28,031 nt of DNA, taken from contig JBHIFE010000005.1 in assembly GCA_046760985.1 (NCBI GenBank), forward strand, positions 1 through 28,031. Direction: 5' to 3'. Source of the DNA: JBHIFE01 sp046760985 (GTDB lineage Bacteria; Chloroflexota; Dehalococcoidia; Dehalococcoidales; RBG-16-60-22). The position numbers and the translations under genes are program-made. The notes under the pieces are model-generated. The model made no database searches and had not been told where the DNA came from. It saw only the letters and a program-made list of their open reading frames with translations. This document shows positions 14,787-21,516 of the stretch, piece by piece (the first letter of the stretch is position 1; each line of letters opens with the position of its first letter).

Positions 14787-15431
14787 TCACCTTTTCTTTA
14801 TTAGAAGACATATATTCCGAGAAAAGAACTTTATCGGGTAGCGGTAGGTGCTTTCCGGGGAGGATTTTAGCACCTCAAAGCCAGCCTTCTTTACCAGCTT
14901 CTCCAGTTCAGGGTAAGAAAACAGATAGTAGTAGCGATACAGGGTCTTACCCTTGGTTCGCCACGGTACGGCTATCTCTTTACGATGTAACCAGAACCTG
15001 GGTTGCCAGTGATTCCATACGGTAATAAAGGCTTCACCACCGGGCTTTAATATTCGCTTCAATTCCTGTAATGACCTTAATCTCTCCTCCTTACCCTTTA
15101 TATGGTGGTAGGTGGCTACTGAGATTGCCCAGTTGAAGGTTTCATCAGGGTAAGGAAGGTGGCGGACATCAGCCAGCGACAGGTTTACGATAAAATTGAA
15201 CTTTGCAGAATATCTTCGGGCGAACTTCAGCATTTCTGCAGAAAAATCCACGCCGTATAGCTCAAAGCCCTGCTTGAAGGGTAAGAAGTCGGGACCATGA
15301 GCACAACCAACATTAAGCAACCTGCCCTGTCGCCAGCGCTGTGTCAATGCTTCCAGTTCCTTGCGAAATATAGACCAGTGCCTGAAGTTATACCAGCTCG
15401 GGGCTATCTGATTAAATACGTCTATAGACAC
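14787..15431 (-). CDS. Trm9/ALKBH8-like class I SAM methyltransferase
   Basis: A 214-residue SAM-dependent methyltransferase: motif I LLNVGCAHG (38-46), acidic strand GVDFS (60-64), ADVRHLPYPDETF (87-99), ISVATYHHI (103-111) and LKPGGEAFITVWN (128-140). Beyond the generic fold it shares features with the Trm9/ALKBH8 family: a start like VYNEIAP (here VFNQIAP), the HH pair followed by ERRL..LQEL, GGEA.I.VWN.WQ, then VPW (155-157) and RYYYLFSYPEL (166-176), where Trm9 has VPW and RYYHLY..GEL. That family methylates cm5U in tRNA wobble bases to mcm5U. The start is GTG (15429-15431), which lies at the edge of repeat copy C. The gene is divergent from elp3. Confidence 0.8.
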   Translation of the reverse strand: MSIDVFNQIAPSWYNFRHWSIFRKELEALTQRWRQGRLLNVGCAHGPDFLPFKQGFELYGVDFSAEMLKFARRYSAKFNFIVNLSLADVRHLPYPDETFNWAISVATYHHIKGKEERLRSLQELKRILKPGGEAFITVWNHWQPRFWLHRKEIAVPWRTKGKTLYRYYYLFSYPELEKLVKKAGFEVLKSSPESTYRYPIKFFSRNICLLIKKR

Positions 15432-15511
15432 CCTATCCCCTTTATCCCCTTCCCCTTGAGGGGAAGAGGAAGATTTTCATAAAGAGGGGCTTCGTCCCTC
15501 TTAAACTCCCC
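15429..15511. repeat. two-hairpin dispersed repeat, copy C
   Basis: An 83-bp copy in the same orientation as copies A and B. Hairpin 1 has 8-bp arms CTTCCCCT/AGGGGAAG (15449-15456, 15459-15466) around TG; a 15-base spacer follows; hairpin 2 has arms AAGAGGG/CCCTCTT (15482-15488, 15496-15502) with further inner pairing; the tail is C-rich. Its left end contains the CAC that is the methyltransferase GTG start read on the minus strand. It fills most of the methyltransferase-elp3 intergenic region. Confidence 0.75.
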
Positions 15512-15587
15512 AATATTATCTAAGATGAGACGATTTTTATCCCAGACTGAAATCTGCTAAACTGAATATACTAATAGTAGGGATAAT

Positions 15588-16967
15588 ATGAAGAAATTTG
15601 CAAGGACTATATCTGGGGTTACCCCGGTAGCGGTTATGACCCTACCGATGAAGTGTCCAGGGCAATGCTTGTATTGCCCTACTTACTCGGATGCGCCACA
15701 GAGCTACACTCCGGAGTCGCCGGCAGTGCTACGGGCGAAAAGGTGCGACTATGATGCTAAGCAGCAGGTCAAGCTAAGGCTGAAAATTCTATCTGAAATG
15801 GGGCACCCCACCGATAAGGTTGAGCTGATAGTAATGGGCGGCACCTTTCTGGCTCACCCCGAGGAGTATCAATACCAATTTATCAAAGATTGCTATGATG
15901 CCCTGAATGGCGTGGAATCCATGACTCTGGAAGAGGCAAAGCGGCTCAACGAGGCGGCTAAACATCGCTGCACCGGGCTGTGCATTGAGACCAGACCTGA
16001 TTGGTGTGGTCAGGAACAAATAGACCGGATGCTTGAGTTTGGCACCACCAGGGTCGAGCTTGGGGTGCAGACCTTAAATGATGAAATCTACCGGCTGGTG
16101 AGAAGGGGGCACAAGGTGGAGGATGTAGTTAAAGCCACCACGTTGCTCCGGGAGCATGGCTTTAAGGTGCACTATCACTGGATGCCAGGATTGCCCGGCT
16201 CAACCCCAGAAGAAGATTTAGAGCTATCCAGAAAACTATTTGATGATGACAGCTTTAGACCGGATGGCTTGAAGCTATATCCGACTATGGTGGTGGTGGG
16301 CACTGAGCTGGAGAAATGGTATCGGAATGAGCGCTACCAGCCCTACGATGTCGCTACTATGGTTAATCTACTGGTTGAGATTAAGTCTATTGTGCCCAAG
16401 TATGTCAGAATTTCAAGGGTGCTGCGGGATATTCCGGCTAAGTTTATAACCGCTGGTTGCAAAGAGTCACTCCGGGGTATGGTCAGACAGCGAATGAAGC
16501 AGAAAGCAGTTGAATGTAAGTGCATCAGGTGTCGGGAGTATGGGCACCGGGCACGGGATGGCTGGGAAATAAGTGAGCCTCATCTAGTAAGAATGGACTA
16601 TGAAGCTTCTGGTGGCAGAGAGATTTTCCTATCCTTTGAGGATGAAAAAGAAACACTTTTTGGCTTACTGCGGATGAGAATCCAGTCTAACCCGATACCG
16701 GCACTACAGGGGGAACTTAATGGGAATTTAGCCTTAATCAGAGAGCTACATGTGTTTGGTCCAGAGGTTCCCCTTGACGAGCAGAAACCAGAGGCTGCCC
16801 AGCACAAGGGTTTGGGCAAGGCGTTACTCCAGGAAGCCGAGCGGATAGCTGATGAGGAGTTTCAAGCGCAGCAGATAGTGGTTTTGAGTGGTACTGGCGC
16901 TAAAGAATACTATCGCTCTGAGTTTGGCTACAATTCACAAGAAGATTACATGGTCAAGAAGCTCTAG
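15588..16967 (+). CDS. elp3: Elp3-type tRNA uridine(34) acetyltransferase/carboxymethyltransferase
   Basis: Radical SAM plus GNAT enzyme that uses acetyl-CoA to place a carboxymethyl group on C5 of wobble U34 in tRNA. The 459 residues start close to the radical SAM domain, without the longer N-terminal region of eukaryotic Elp3. Cluster cysteines are Cys23, Cys27 and Cys30 in CPGQCLYCP (CX3CX2C). Elp3 signatures include YTPESPAVLRA, KVELIVMGGTF (77-87), CIETRPDWC (132-140), ELGVQT and ISRVLRDIPA. A cysteine group at 310/312/315 probably binds zinc. The GNAT domain (about 345-459) has the acetyl-CoA loop QHKGLG (405-410) and the ending YYRSEFGY. The ATG has a TAGGGA site upstream. The Dehalococcoides mccartyi homologue is a structurally studied bacterial Elp3. 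Confidence 0.95.
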   Translation: MKKFARTISGVTPVAVMTLPMKCPGQCLYCPTYSDAPQSYTPESPAVLRAKRCDYDAKQQVKLRLKILSEMGHPTDKVELIVMGGTFLAHPEEYQYQFIKDCYDALNGVESMTLEEAKRLNEAAKHRCTGLCIETRPDWCGQEQIDRMLEFGTTRVELGVQTLNDEIYRLVRRGHKVEDVVKATTLLREHGFKVHYHWMPGLPGSTPEEDLELSRKLFDDDSFRPDGLKLYPTMVVVGTELEKWYRNERYQPYDVATMVNLLVEIKSIVPKYVRISRVLRDIPAKFITAGCKESLRGMVRQRMKQKAVECKCIRCREYGHRARDGWEISEPHLVRMDYEASGGREIFLSFEDEKETLFGLLRMRIQSNPIPALQGELNGNLALIRELHVFGPEVPLDEQKPEAAQHKGLGKALLQEAERIADEEFQAQQIVVLSGTGAKEYYRSEFGYNSQEDYMVKKL

Positions 16968-16997
16968 GTATGAACAGTCGTCCTGACCATAAACAGT

Positions 16998-17041
16998 GAC
17001 CGGGCAGGACTCTTAAAAAATAATTATCGTCCTGCCCGGTC
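16998..17041. terminator. long inverted repeat between converging elp3 and protease genes
   Basis: Perfect 13-bp GC-rich arms (16998-17010 and 17029-17041) separated by 18 AT-rich bases, 30 bases after the elp3 stop and 32 bases beyond the end of the convergent protease gene. No T-run follows on either strand, so it is an atypical, possibly bidirectional, terminator. Confidence 0.55.
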
Positions 17042-17073
17042 TGTCTATAATTAGCCTTAGTGCTTATCTCGTT

Positions 17074-17808
17074 TTACGGTGCTCCGTAGAGGGACTGAGC
17101 GCCGGCAATATCGCCTTCCTCCAGAGAGCGCTTTTGAGTCTCACCAGTCTTTGAATAGCCATACATGGTGAGCTCACTATATATCTCATCATACAGGTCA
17201 TCTAAGCCCACTGGATGACCAAACTCGTGCGTGGCGATGTTCTGAATGTCAAAGGACCTGTCCCTTTTAACTGGGTCAATGCCCCAATTGTGGAAGGCAT
17301 TGAAGACGATGTCAAACTCCCAGATTACCATATCTTGGTCATACCACATCACTGCTATGGCAATGTAATCACGGGGTATGAACTTAACCCAGGATACCGT
17401 GTTCTCCTCGTCTTCTGCATACCAGTTTTTTATGGTTGTGCCGGCGTAGTTAAATAGTTCGTCGGTAGTTACCACATCCCAAGCATCGGCAGCATTGTTT
17501 ACTGCGGCAACCGGGTCTCCTCCAGTGGTCAAAATGACATTGGGGTTAATATAGTATTCGGCAGTGTCAACTAGATAACCGCCCCATAACTCAAAGTAGG
17601 TATTATCTTTTTGGGGTTCTTCATCTTTGGGGGGCTTTCCCGGCGGCTTATCCGGCTTGCCTGGTTTATCAGGTGCTACTGGATGGACAAAGATAACCTG
17701 GTCTAATTTTTCCGGGCGTGTTGGCTTATCTGGTTTGGCAGTCGCCACCGCTACTGATGATGTGACCACCAGTGCTACTACCAGTAATGCTACCAATAGC
17801 TTTTTCAT
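17074..17808 (-). CDS. secreted zinc metalloprotease, HExxHxxGxxD type
   Basis: A 244-residue exported protein. Signal peptide 1-24 (KKLLVALLVVALVV core, cleavage after AVATA is plausible), then a Pro/Lys/Asp-rich linker (25-68, PDKPGKPDKPPGKPP) and a catalytic domain of about 175 residues. The zinc motif HEFGHPVGLDD (194-204) has His194, Glu195, His198 and Asp204 as third ligand; Met215 in ELTMYGY would form the Met-turn. Matrixins normally have His at the third position; Asp is found in snapalysin-like enzymes. The C-terminal EGDIAGAQSLYG phrase is common after matrixin-like domains. ATG with GGAAGGAG upstream and its own promoter. Target unknown. Confidence 0.85.
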   Translation of the reverse strand: MKKLLVALLVVALVVTSSVAVATAKPDKPTRPEKLDQVIFVHPVAPDKPGKPDKPPGKPPKDEEPQKDNTYFELWGGYLVDTAEYYINPNVILTTGGDPVAAVNNAADAWDVVTTDELFNYAGTTIKNWYAEDEENTVSWVKFIPRDYIAIAVMWYDQDMVIWEFDIVFNAFHNWGIDPVKRDRSFDIQNIATHEFGHPVGLDDLYDEIYSELTMYGYSKTGETQKRSLEEGDIAGAQSLYGAP

Positions 17809-17843
17809 CTCTTTACGCTCCTTCCCTGGGTCATCATAGATAA

Positions 17844-17874
17844 ATTATAAACCGTATCAGCTAGAAAAAGTCAA
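17844..17874 (-). promoter_or_regulatory. promoter of the secreted metalloprotease
   Basis: On the minus strand TTGACT (17869-17874) and TATAAT (17844-17849), spacer 19 bases (18 if the overlapping TTATAA is used). It lies 36 bases above the ATG. Confidence 0.5.
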
Positions 17875-17909
17875 GGGACTGATCTCTATTAAAGATGGTA
17901 AACTGAACG

Positions 17910-17968
17910 GGAGCAAAGGGAAGAGAGGTCTTCAATCTGGCCTCTCTTCCAAGTGAACTGTTTGCTCC
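17910..17968. repeat. nested double inverted repeat
   Basis: An inner perfect 10-bp pair (17919-17928 with 17941-17950, 12-base loop) lies inside an outer perfect 8-bp pair GGAGCAAA/TTTGCTCC (17910-17917 with 17961-17968), with 10 unpaired bases on one side. It is 22 bases downstream of the lipoprotein gene and upstream of the protease promoter. It could stop the lipoprotein transcript, but no T-run follows. Confidence 0.5.
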
Positions 17969-17990
17969 AGTAGTGACGTAATACAGATGC

Positions 17991-19013
17991 TCAAGGGCTG
18001 ATTTCTATATGGATGCTGAACTCCTCGGTGTCACTTAGCACTGGGTCTGAGCTGTCCTCAACCCGAACGGTGAATTCGTAGTCTCCTTCAGTGGTGGGAG
18101 TCCCGGAGATAACCCCGGTATCAGAATCAAGAGTCAACCCGTCAGGCAAGCTGCCGTCTGAGATACTCCAGGTGTAAGGCTCGGTGCCTCCTGTAGCCTC
18201 TAGTGTGGCAGTGTAGTTTTCCCCTACCTGACCATTAGGCAGGCTGGTAATGGTAATCTCTAAAGCTTCTGGGGCTTCAGTTTCTATTTCTTCTCCTTCT
18301 TCCTCACCCTCTTCTTCTATTTCTCCCTCTACTTCTACCTCCTCCTCTTCATACTCTATTGAAAGTTCCCCGCCGTCCGATGGTGGGCTTGAATGTCCTA
18401 CTTTCAAACGAACCACGGGTTTGAATAGAGCCCTTTCTCTACCGGTAGCTATATCTTTTCCTGGGAGAATAAGAGATTTTTCCCCGTCAAAATCCAGGGT
18501 GAGGACAGTGATTGTACCAGCTCCAACATTGAATGGTCTGACGATTCTCAGCTTGCCACTGGGAACTTCGGCGGTAATGTTGTCCCCGGCAGTGGTTACT
18601 ACTTCCACTCTGTCTACATCCATGCGTATCTGGGTGAAGCTTCCCGCCGTCACATTGGCGCTGCCAAGAACCTGTTCTACCCCGATAACGTCCATCAGGT
18701 CAAAGCTTGGGGGAGCCCCAATTATAGGTATCCAGCCTGCGTTATCCGATACTTGATGAACCTCTATATTGGTTAGGTAAACAATGGCACTATCTACATC
18801 TGCTGGTGGCGGGTCGGTAACACGAATTTCAAGGGTGCCCCAGTTCACTGTAGGCATAGGAGCAGGAGCAGGTGTCGTTTCAGGGGCAGGTGTTGGCTCT
18901 GGGGCGGGCGCAGGGGCTGGGGTAATCTCTGCCGGAGCCGGGATACATGCCGCAGTAAATACCAAGAGTAAGGCTGTAACTAGGGTTGCTAAACTTTTAA
19001 CTGCTCTTCTCAT
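17991..19013 (-). CDS. lipoprotein with DUF4382 and Ig-like (He_PIG) domains
   Basis: A 340-residue exported lipoprotein: signal segment 1-22 with lipobox TAAC and lipidated Cys23, a Pro/Ala/Thr-Glu linker (24-55), a DUF4382-type domain (about 57-205, LEIRVTDPPPADVDSAIVYLTNIEV), a Glu-rich segment (216-248), and a C-terminal putative Ig domain (about 252-340) with the He_PIG motif GTEPYTWSIS.GSLP.GL.LDS.TG.ISGTPT. The domain set suggests a cell-surface or adhesion protein; function unproven. The ATG has GAGGTG 4 bases upstream. It is a single gene with its own promoter. Confidence 0.85.
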   Translation of the reverse strand: MRRAVKSLATLVTALLLVFTAACIPAPAEITPAPAPAPEPTPAPETTPAPAPMPTVNWGTLEIRVTDPPPADVDSAIVYLTNIEVHQVSDNAGWIPIIGAPPSFDLMDVIGVEQVLGSANVTAGSFTQIRMDVDRVEVVTTAGDNITAEVPSGKLRIVRPFNVGAGTITVLTLDFDGEKSLILPGKDIATGRERALFKPVVRLKVGHSSPPSDGGELSIEYEEEEVEVEGEIEEEGEEEGEEIETEAPEALEITITSLPNGQVGENYTATLEATGGTEPYTWSISDGSLPDGLTLDSDTGVISGTPTTEGDYEFTVRVEDSSDPVLSDTEEFSIHIEISP

Positions 19014-19041
19014 GATTCACCTCGCACTTAAATTTAGTCTT

Positions 19042-19070
19042 TATATATTGTATAACGAAAAAGTTGCCAA
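19042..19070 (-). promoter_or_regulatory. promoter of the DUF4382 lipoprotein gene
   Basis: On the minus strand TTGGCA (19065-19070), 17-base spacer, TATATA (19042-19047), about 28 bases before the ATG. Confidence 0.55.
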
Positions 19071-19129
19071 TTGGTTAGTAGGGCTCTAAGAAAAAAGTAC
19101 CTAGGAAAATGGTAGGCTAGTTTCTGCAG

Positions 19130-20146
19130 CTAGCCCTTTTCGGCTGCTTCCACTTCCACTTCCTCCTCAGCGGGGGTGGCGAGCCAATCGGCTATGTTGG
19201 CTATAAGCTGGTTATTGTCTAGAGTACCATTATAAGGCTCAGTCATAAAGGTAAGGTCGTAAACCGCCAGAACCTTGCCTTCTTGAGTTAAGGCTATAGG
19301 GGATAGCTGCTTTCTTGACTCAATCACTGAGGAAAAGGTATCTTGGTCAACAAAAGCGATACCATCGTCAGCCGAAGAGATAGAGCCAGCAACATAAAGG
19401 GCTATCTTTTCCAGCCCCTTGGTTATCTCATTTTCCTTAAATTCAGTAATGAATATATTTTTATAGTTGATTTCATTTTCTTTCAGGTTATACAGGTAGT
19501 CAGGTTCAAATATCAGTCCATACTCAAGGGATATGCTGTTAATCTTACTCTCTCTGGTTGGGTCAGCGATTAGTAGCAGCTTGCCGCCATTATTGACAAA
19601 TTCTTCTACAGTCTTCTTCTCCTCCTTGGAGAATTCTTCTTGAGGAGAAATTATGACGAAGATGTTTGCCGGGGGCTCTTCTTTTTTCTCCTCTTCCTCC
19701 TCCTCTTTTTCTAGAGCAACTTCTTCGGTATCTCCCTCCTCACTTAAAGGCTCTTCTTTCTGGTCAATCTCTTCTTCCTCCAAGACCTCCTCTTCTGGTT
19801 CAACTTCTTCCTCTTCTTCCTTCTCGCCGAGAAGCTCCACTTCTAAGTCATCCTCCACACCGAAGAATTTGATGGTTAAGTCTCGGGAAATAAGTCGTAA
19901 CATCAGAACGTTGAGTTCCTTTGTCTCAAAGTTGTTATCGTGAGCCAAATCAATAAGGACAGTCCGGGATATATTATCTGAAACATTCTCGGAAAACTCA
20001 GCTAGGGGTGCTGGCGGAACCTCAATATGTTCATAGCTGGGCACTTGGCTAGGAGGAGGACTATAGAAACCGCTATAATAGAAAAACCCTCTTGCCAGCA
20101 CGACAACGACTATCCCGGCAATGACAATAGCTATCCTTTTAATCAC
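19130..20146 (-). CDS. membrane-anchored DUF4350-like protein with Glu-rich insert
   Basis: A 338-residue protein with one N-terminal membrane anchor (about 3-24) and an extracytoplasmic domain. The flanking parts resemble DUF4350/ABC-associated proteins with a glutamine amidotransferase-like fold: a strand VLIDLAHDNNF (about 63-73), then after an insert NIFVIISPQEEFSKEEKK and the strand GGKLLLIADP (about 187-196). The two halves are split by about 50 residues made almost entirely of Glu with some Lys, Pro and Val (about 108-158). I chose the GTG at 20144-20146 because GAGGTG lies 6-7 bases upstream; a TTG at 20164 would overlap sppA. It begins 4 bases after the sppA stop, so the two are coupled. 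Confidence 0.65.
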   Translation of the reverse strand: MIKRIAIVIAGIVVVVLARGFFYYSGFYSPPPSQVPSYEHIEVPPAPLAEFSENVSDNISRTVLIDLAHDNNFETKELNVLMLRLISRDLTIKFFGVEDDLEVELLGEKEEEEEVEPEEEVLEEEEIDQKEEPLSEEGDTEEVALEKEEEEEEKKEEPPANIFVIISPQEEFSKEEKKTVEEFVNNGGKLLLIADPTRESKINSISLEYGLIFEPDYLYNLKENEINYKNIFITEFKENEITKGLEKIALYVAGSISSADDGIAFVDQDTFSSVIESRKQLSPIALTQEGKVLAVYDLTFMTEPYNGTLDNNQLIANIADWLATPAEEEVEVEAAEKG

Positions 20147-20150
20147 CAAT

Positions 20151-20999
20151 TCACCTCGATTCAAAGTATAGGTAGTAGTATTTGGGTATCAAACCAGTTT
20201 GTGCTTTCAAAGCCGCCAGATCAGAAGGTCCAAAAACCCGAAATAATGACTGCCCGGTAATCTCAAGTTCTACCACTTCATAATTCCGGAGACCGGCTAG
20301 AGCTGCTGCTTTTTTAATAGCAGCGGTTCTGGTGCCTATCTCATCAATAAGACCGAATTTAAGGCTTTCAACACCCAAATGGATTTCCCCTCGGGAGAGT
20401 TCCTCCTCGGATAGTTTCAGTCGGTCTCCCCTTTGTGACATGACCGCATCAACAAATTCCTGCCTTACCATTTCCAGGTGACCGGTGATTTTTCGCCTTG
20501 AGCCACCGGTAGCCTTAAATGGTCCGGTGGTGGCAATATCCTCGTCTAGTTCTTCAGGGCGAGGTAGGCTAACCCAAGCGCCGATGCTACCAATCAGAGA
20601 GGTGGGCTCGGCATAGATAAAGTTTGACGCTATGGCAATATAATAGCCACCGCTAAGGGCAATTGGTCCGATAGATACCACCACTGGTTTCTGCTGTCTC
20701 AAGCGAAGTAAATCCAAATATATCTGCTCAGTGGAACTGGCTCCACCACCAATACTATTTACCCGTAATACAACTGCCTTTATGCGGTTATTCTCCCGGG
20801 CATATTCCAGCTCATTTAGGATATTATCAGTATAGTTTTGGCCGAGAATAGCACCTGAAATGGTTATGATGCCGATATTTGGCTTGGGTATCACTGGAAC
20901 CGAAATCAAGCCTCCCAGAATCAGACCAAGCACAACGAAAAAGGGAATAGAGCTAAACCAGCGGCGTAATAACCTTTTGGTTGATTCCAGTCTGGACAT
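20151..20999 (-). CDS. sppA: signal peptide peptidase SppA (S49 family)
   Basis: A membrane-bound serine protease that degrades cleaved signal peptides and other membrane peptides. The 282-residue length matches the short SppA of Gram-positives. One membrane helix lies at about 18-36. Catalytic Ser116 is in PIALSGGYY and the likely base is Lys170 in SRRKIT; the spacing of 54 is close to that of Bacillus SppA. Family motifs RVNSIGGGA (79-87) and EPTSLIGSIG (131-140) are present. The ATG has GGGAGG upstream. It is the first gene of a pair with the DUF4350-like protein, which may be its partner or regulator; that link is inference. Confidence 0.92.
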   Translation of the reverse strand: MSRLESTKRLLRRWFSSIPFFVVLGLILGGLISVPVIPKPNIGIITISGAILGQNYTDNILNELEYARENNRIKAVVLRVNSIGGGASSTEQIYLDLLRLRQQKPVVVSIGPIALSGGYYIAIASNFIYAEPTSLIGSIGAWVSLPRPEELDEDIATTGPFKATGGSRRKITGHLEMVRQEFVDAVMSQRGDRLKLSEEELSRGEIHLGVESLKFGLIDEIGTRTAAIKKAAALAGLRNYEVVELEITGQSLFRVFGPSDLAALKAQTGLIPKYYYLYFESR

Positions 21000-21141
21000 A
21001 ATATCCCTCCCCTAACCAGTTGCCTTAATAAGATAGCTTATATAGTATAATTTTACCAGCAATGGAGAAAGAATTACACCTTTTGCTTTTTCTATCTCTC
21101 TGTGGCTAATAAACACATTCTACAAATGGAATGCAAACAAG

Positions 21142-21516
21142 TTAATCCTTTTTCCTTTCTAACTGTCTTAGACGGACATCACTGATGCCGAAGTGATGGG
21201 CTATTTCGTGCAGTACTACACTTCGTATCTCGGTCATAATCTCGGCGTCATATCTACATTTGGCTTCTATTGGCTTCTGAAAGATAGTTATCTTGTCTGG
21301 CACTACCATTCCGTAGTGTCTGCCCCGCTTGGTTAGAGGCACGCCTTGATAAAGACCTAACAGAGTTTCGCCACGCTTTAATCCTGCCTCAGCTATTTGA
21401 CTAGAATCTGGGTGGTCCTCCACCACTACATCAATGTTTTCCAGCTTGGTGCGAAACTCATCAGGCAGGCTATCAACTGCTTTGGCTACTAGCCACTCAA
21501 ATCTTTCCCGGTTCAT
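21142..21516 (-). CDS. minimal zincin metallopeptidase family protein (PF06262-like)
   Basis: A 124-residue cytoplasmic protein with the zinc motif HEIAHHFGISD (103-113: His103, Glu104, His107, Asp113), typical of the small zincin-like family formerly DUF1025. The preceding phrases YQGVPLTKRG and PDKITIFQKPIE also fit the family. The biological role is not established. Its ATG overlaps the TGA of the upstream membrane protein gene (ATGA), so translation is coupled. It is one of two proteins in this window with an HExxHxxGxxD site. Confidence 0.88.
   Translation of the reverse strand: MNRERFEWLVAKAVDSLPDEFRTKLENIDVVVEDHPDSSQIAEAGLKRGETLLGLYQGVPLTKRGRHYGMVVPDKITIFQKPIEAKCRYDAEIMTEIRSVVLHEIAHHFGISDVRLRQLERKKD

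Noticed and set aside
7566..17909. Shared 12-mer GTAAACTGAACG at 7566-7577 and 17898-17909
   Set aside because: Both are intergenic, but the flanks differ and there is no symmetry. A single shared 12-mer in 28 kb may be chance.
18250..18756. 168-codon plus-strand ORF opposite the DUF4382 lipoprotein
   Set aside because: Its Ser-rich sequence is the antisense of the Glu-rich segment (GAA/GAG read as TTC/CTC and shifted); no start signal. Shadow ORF.
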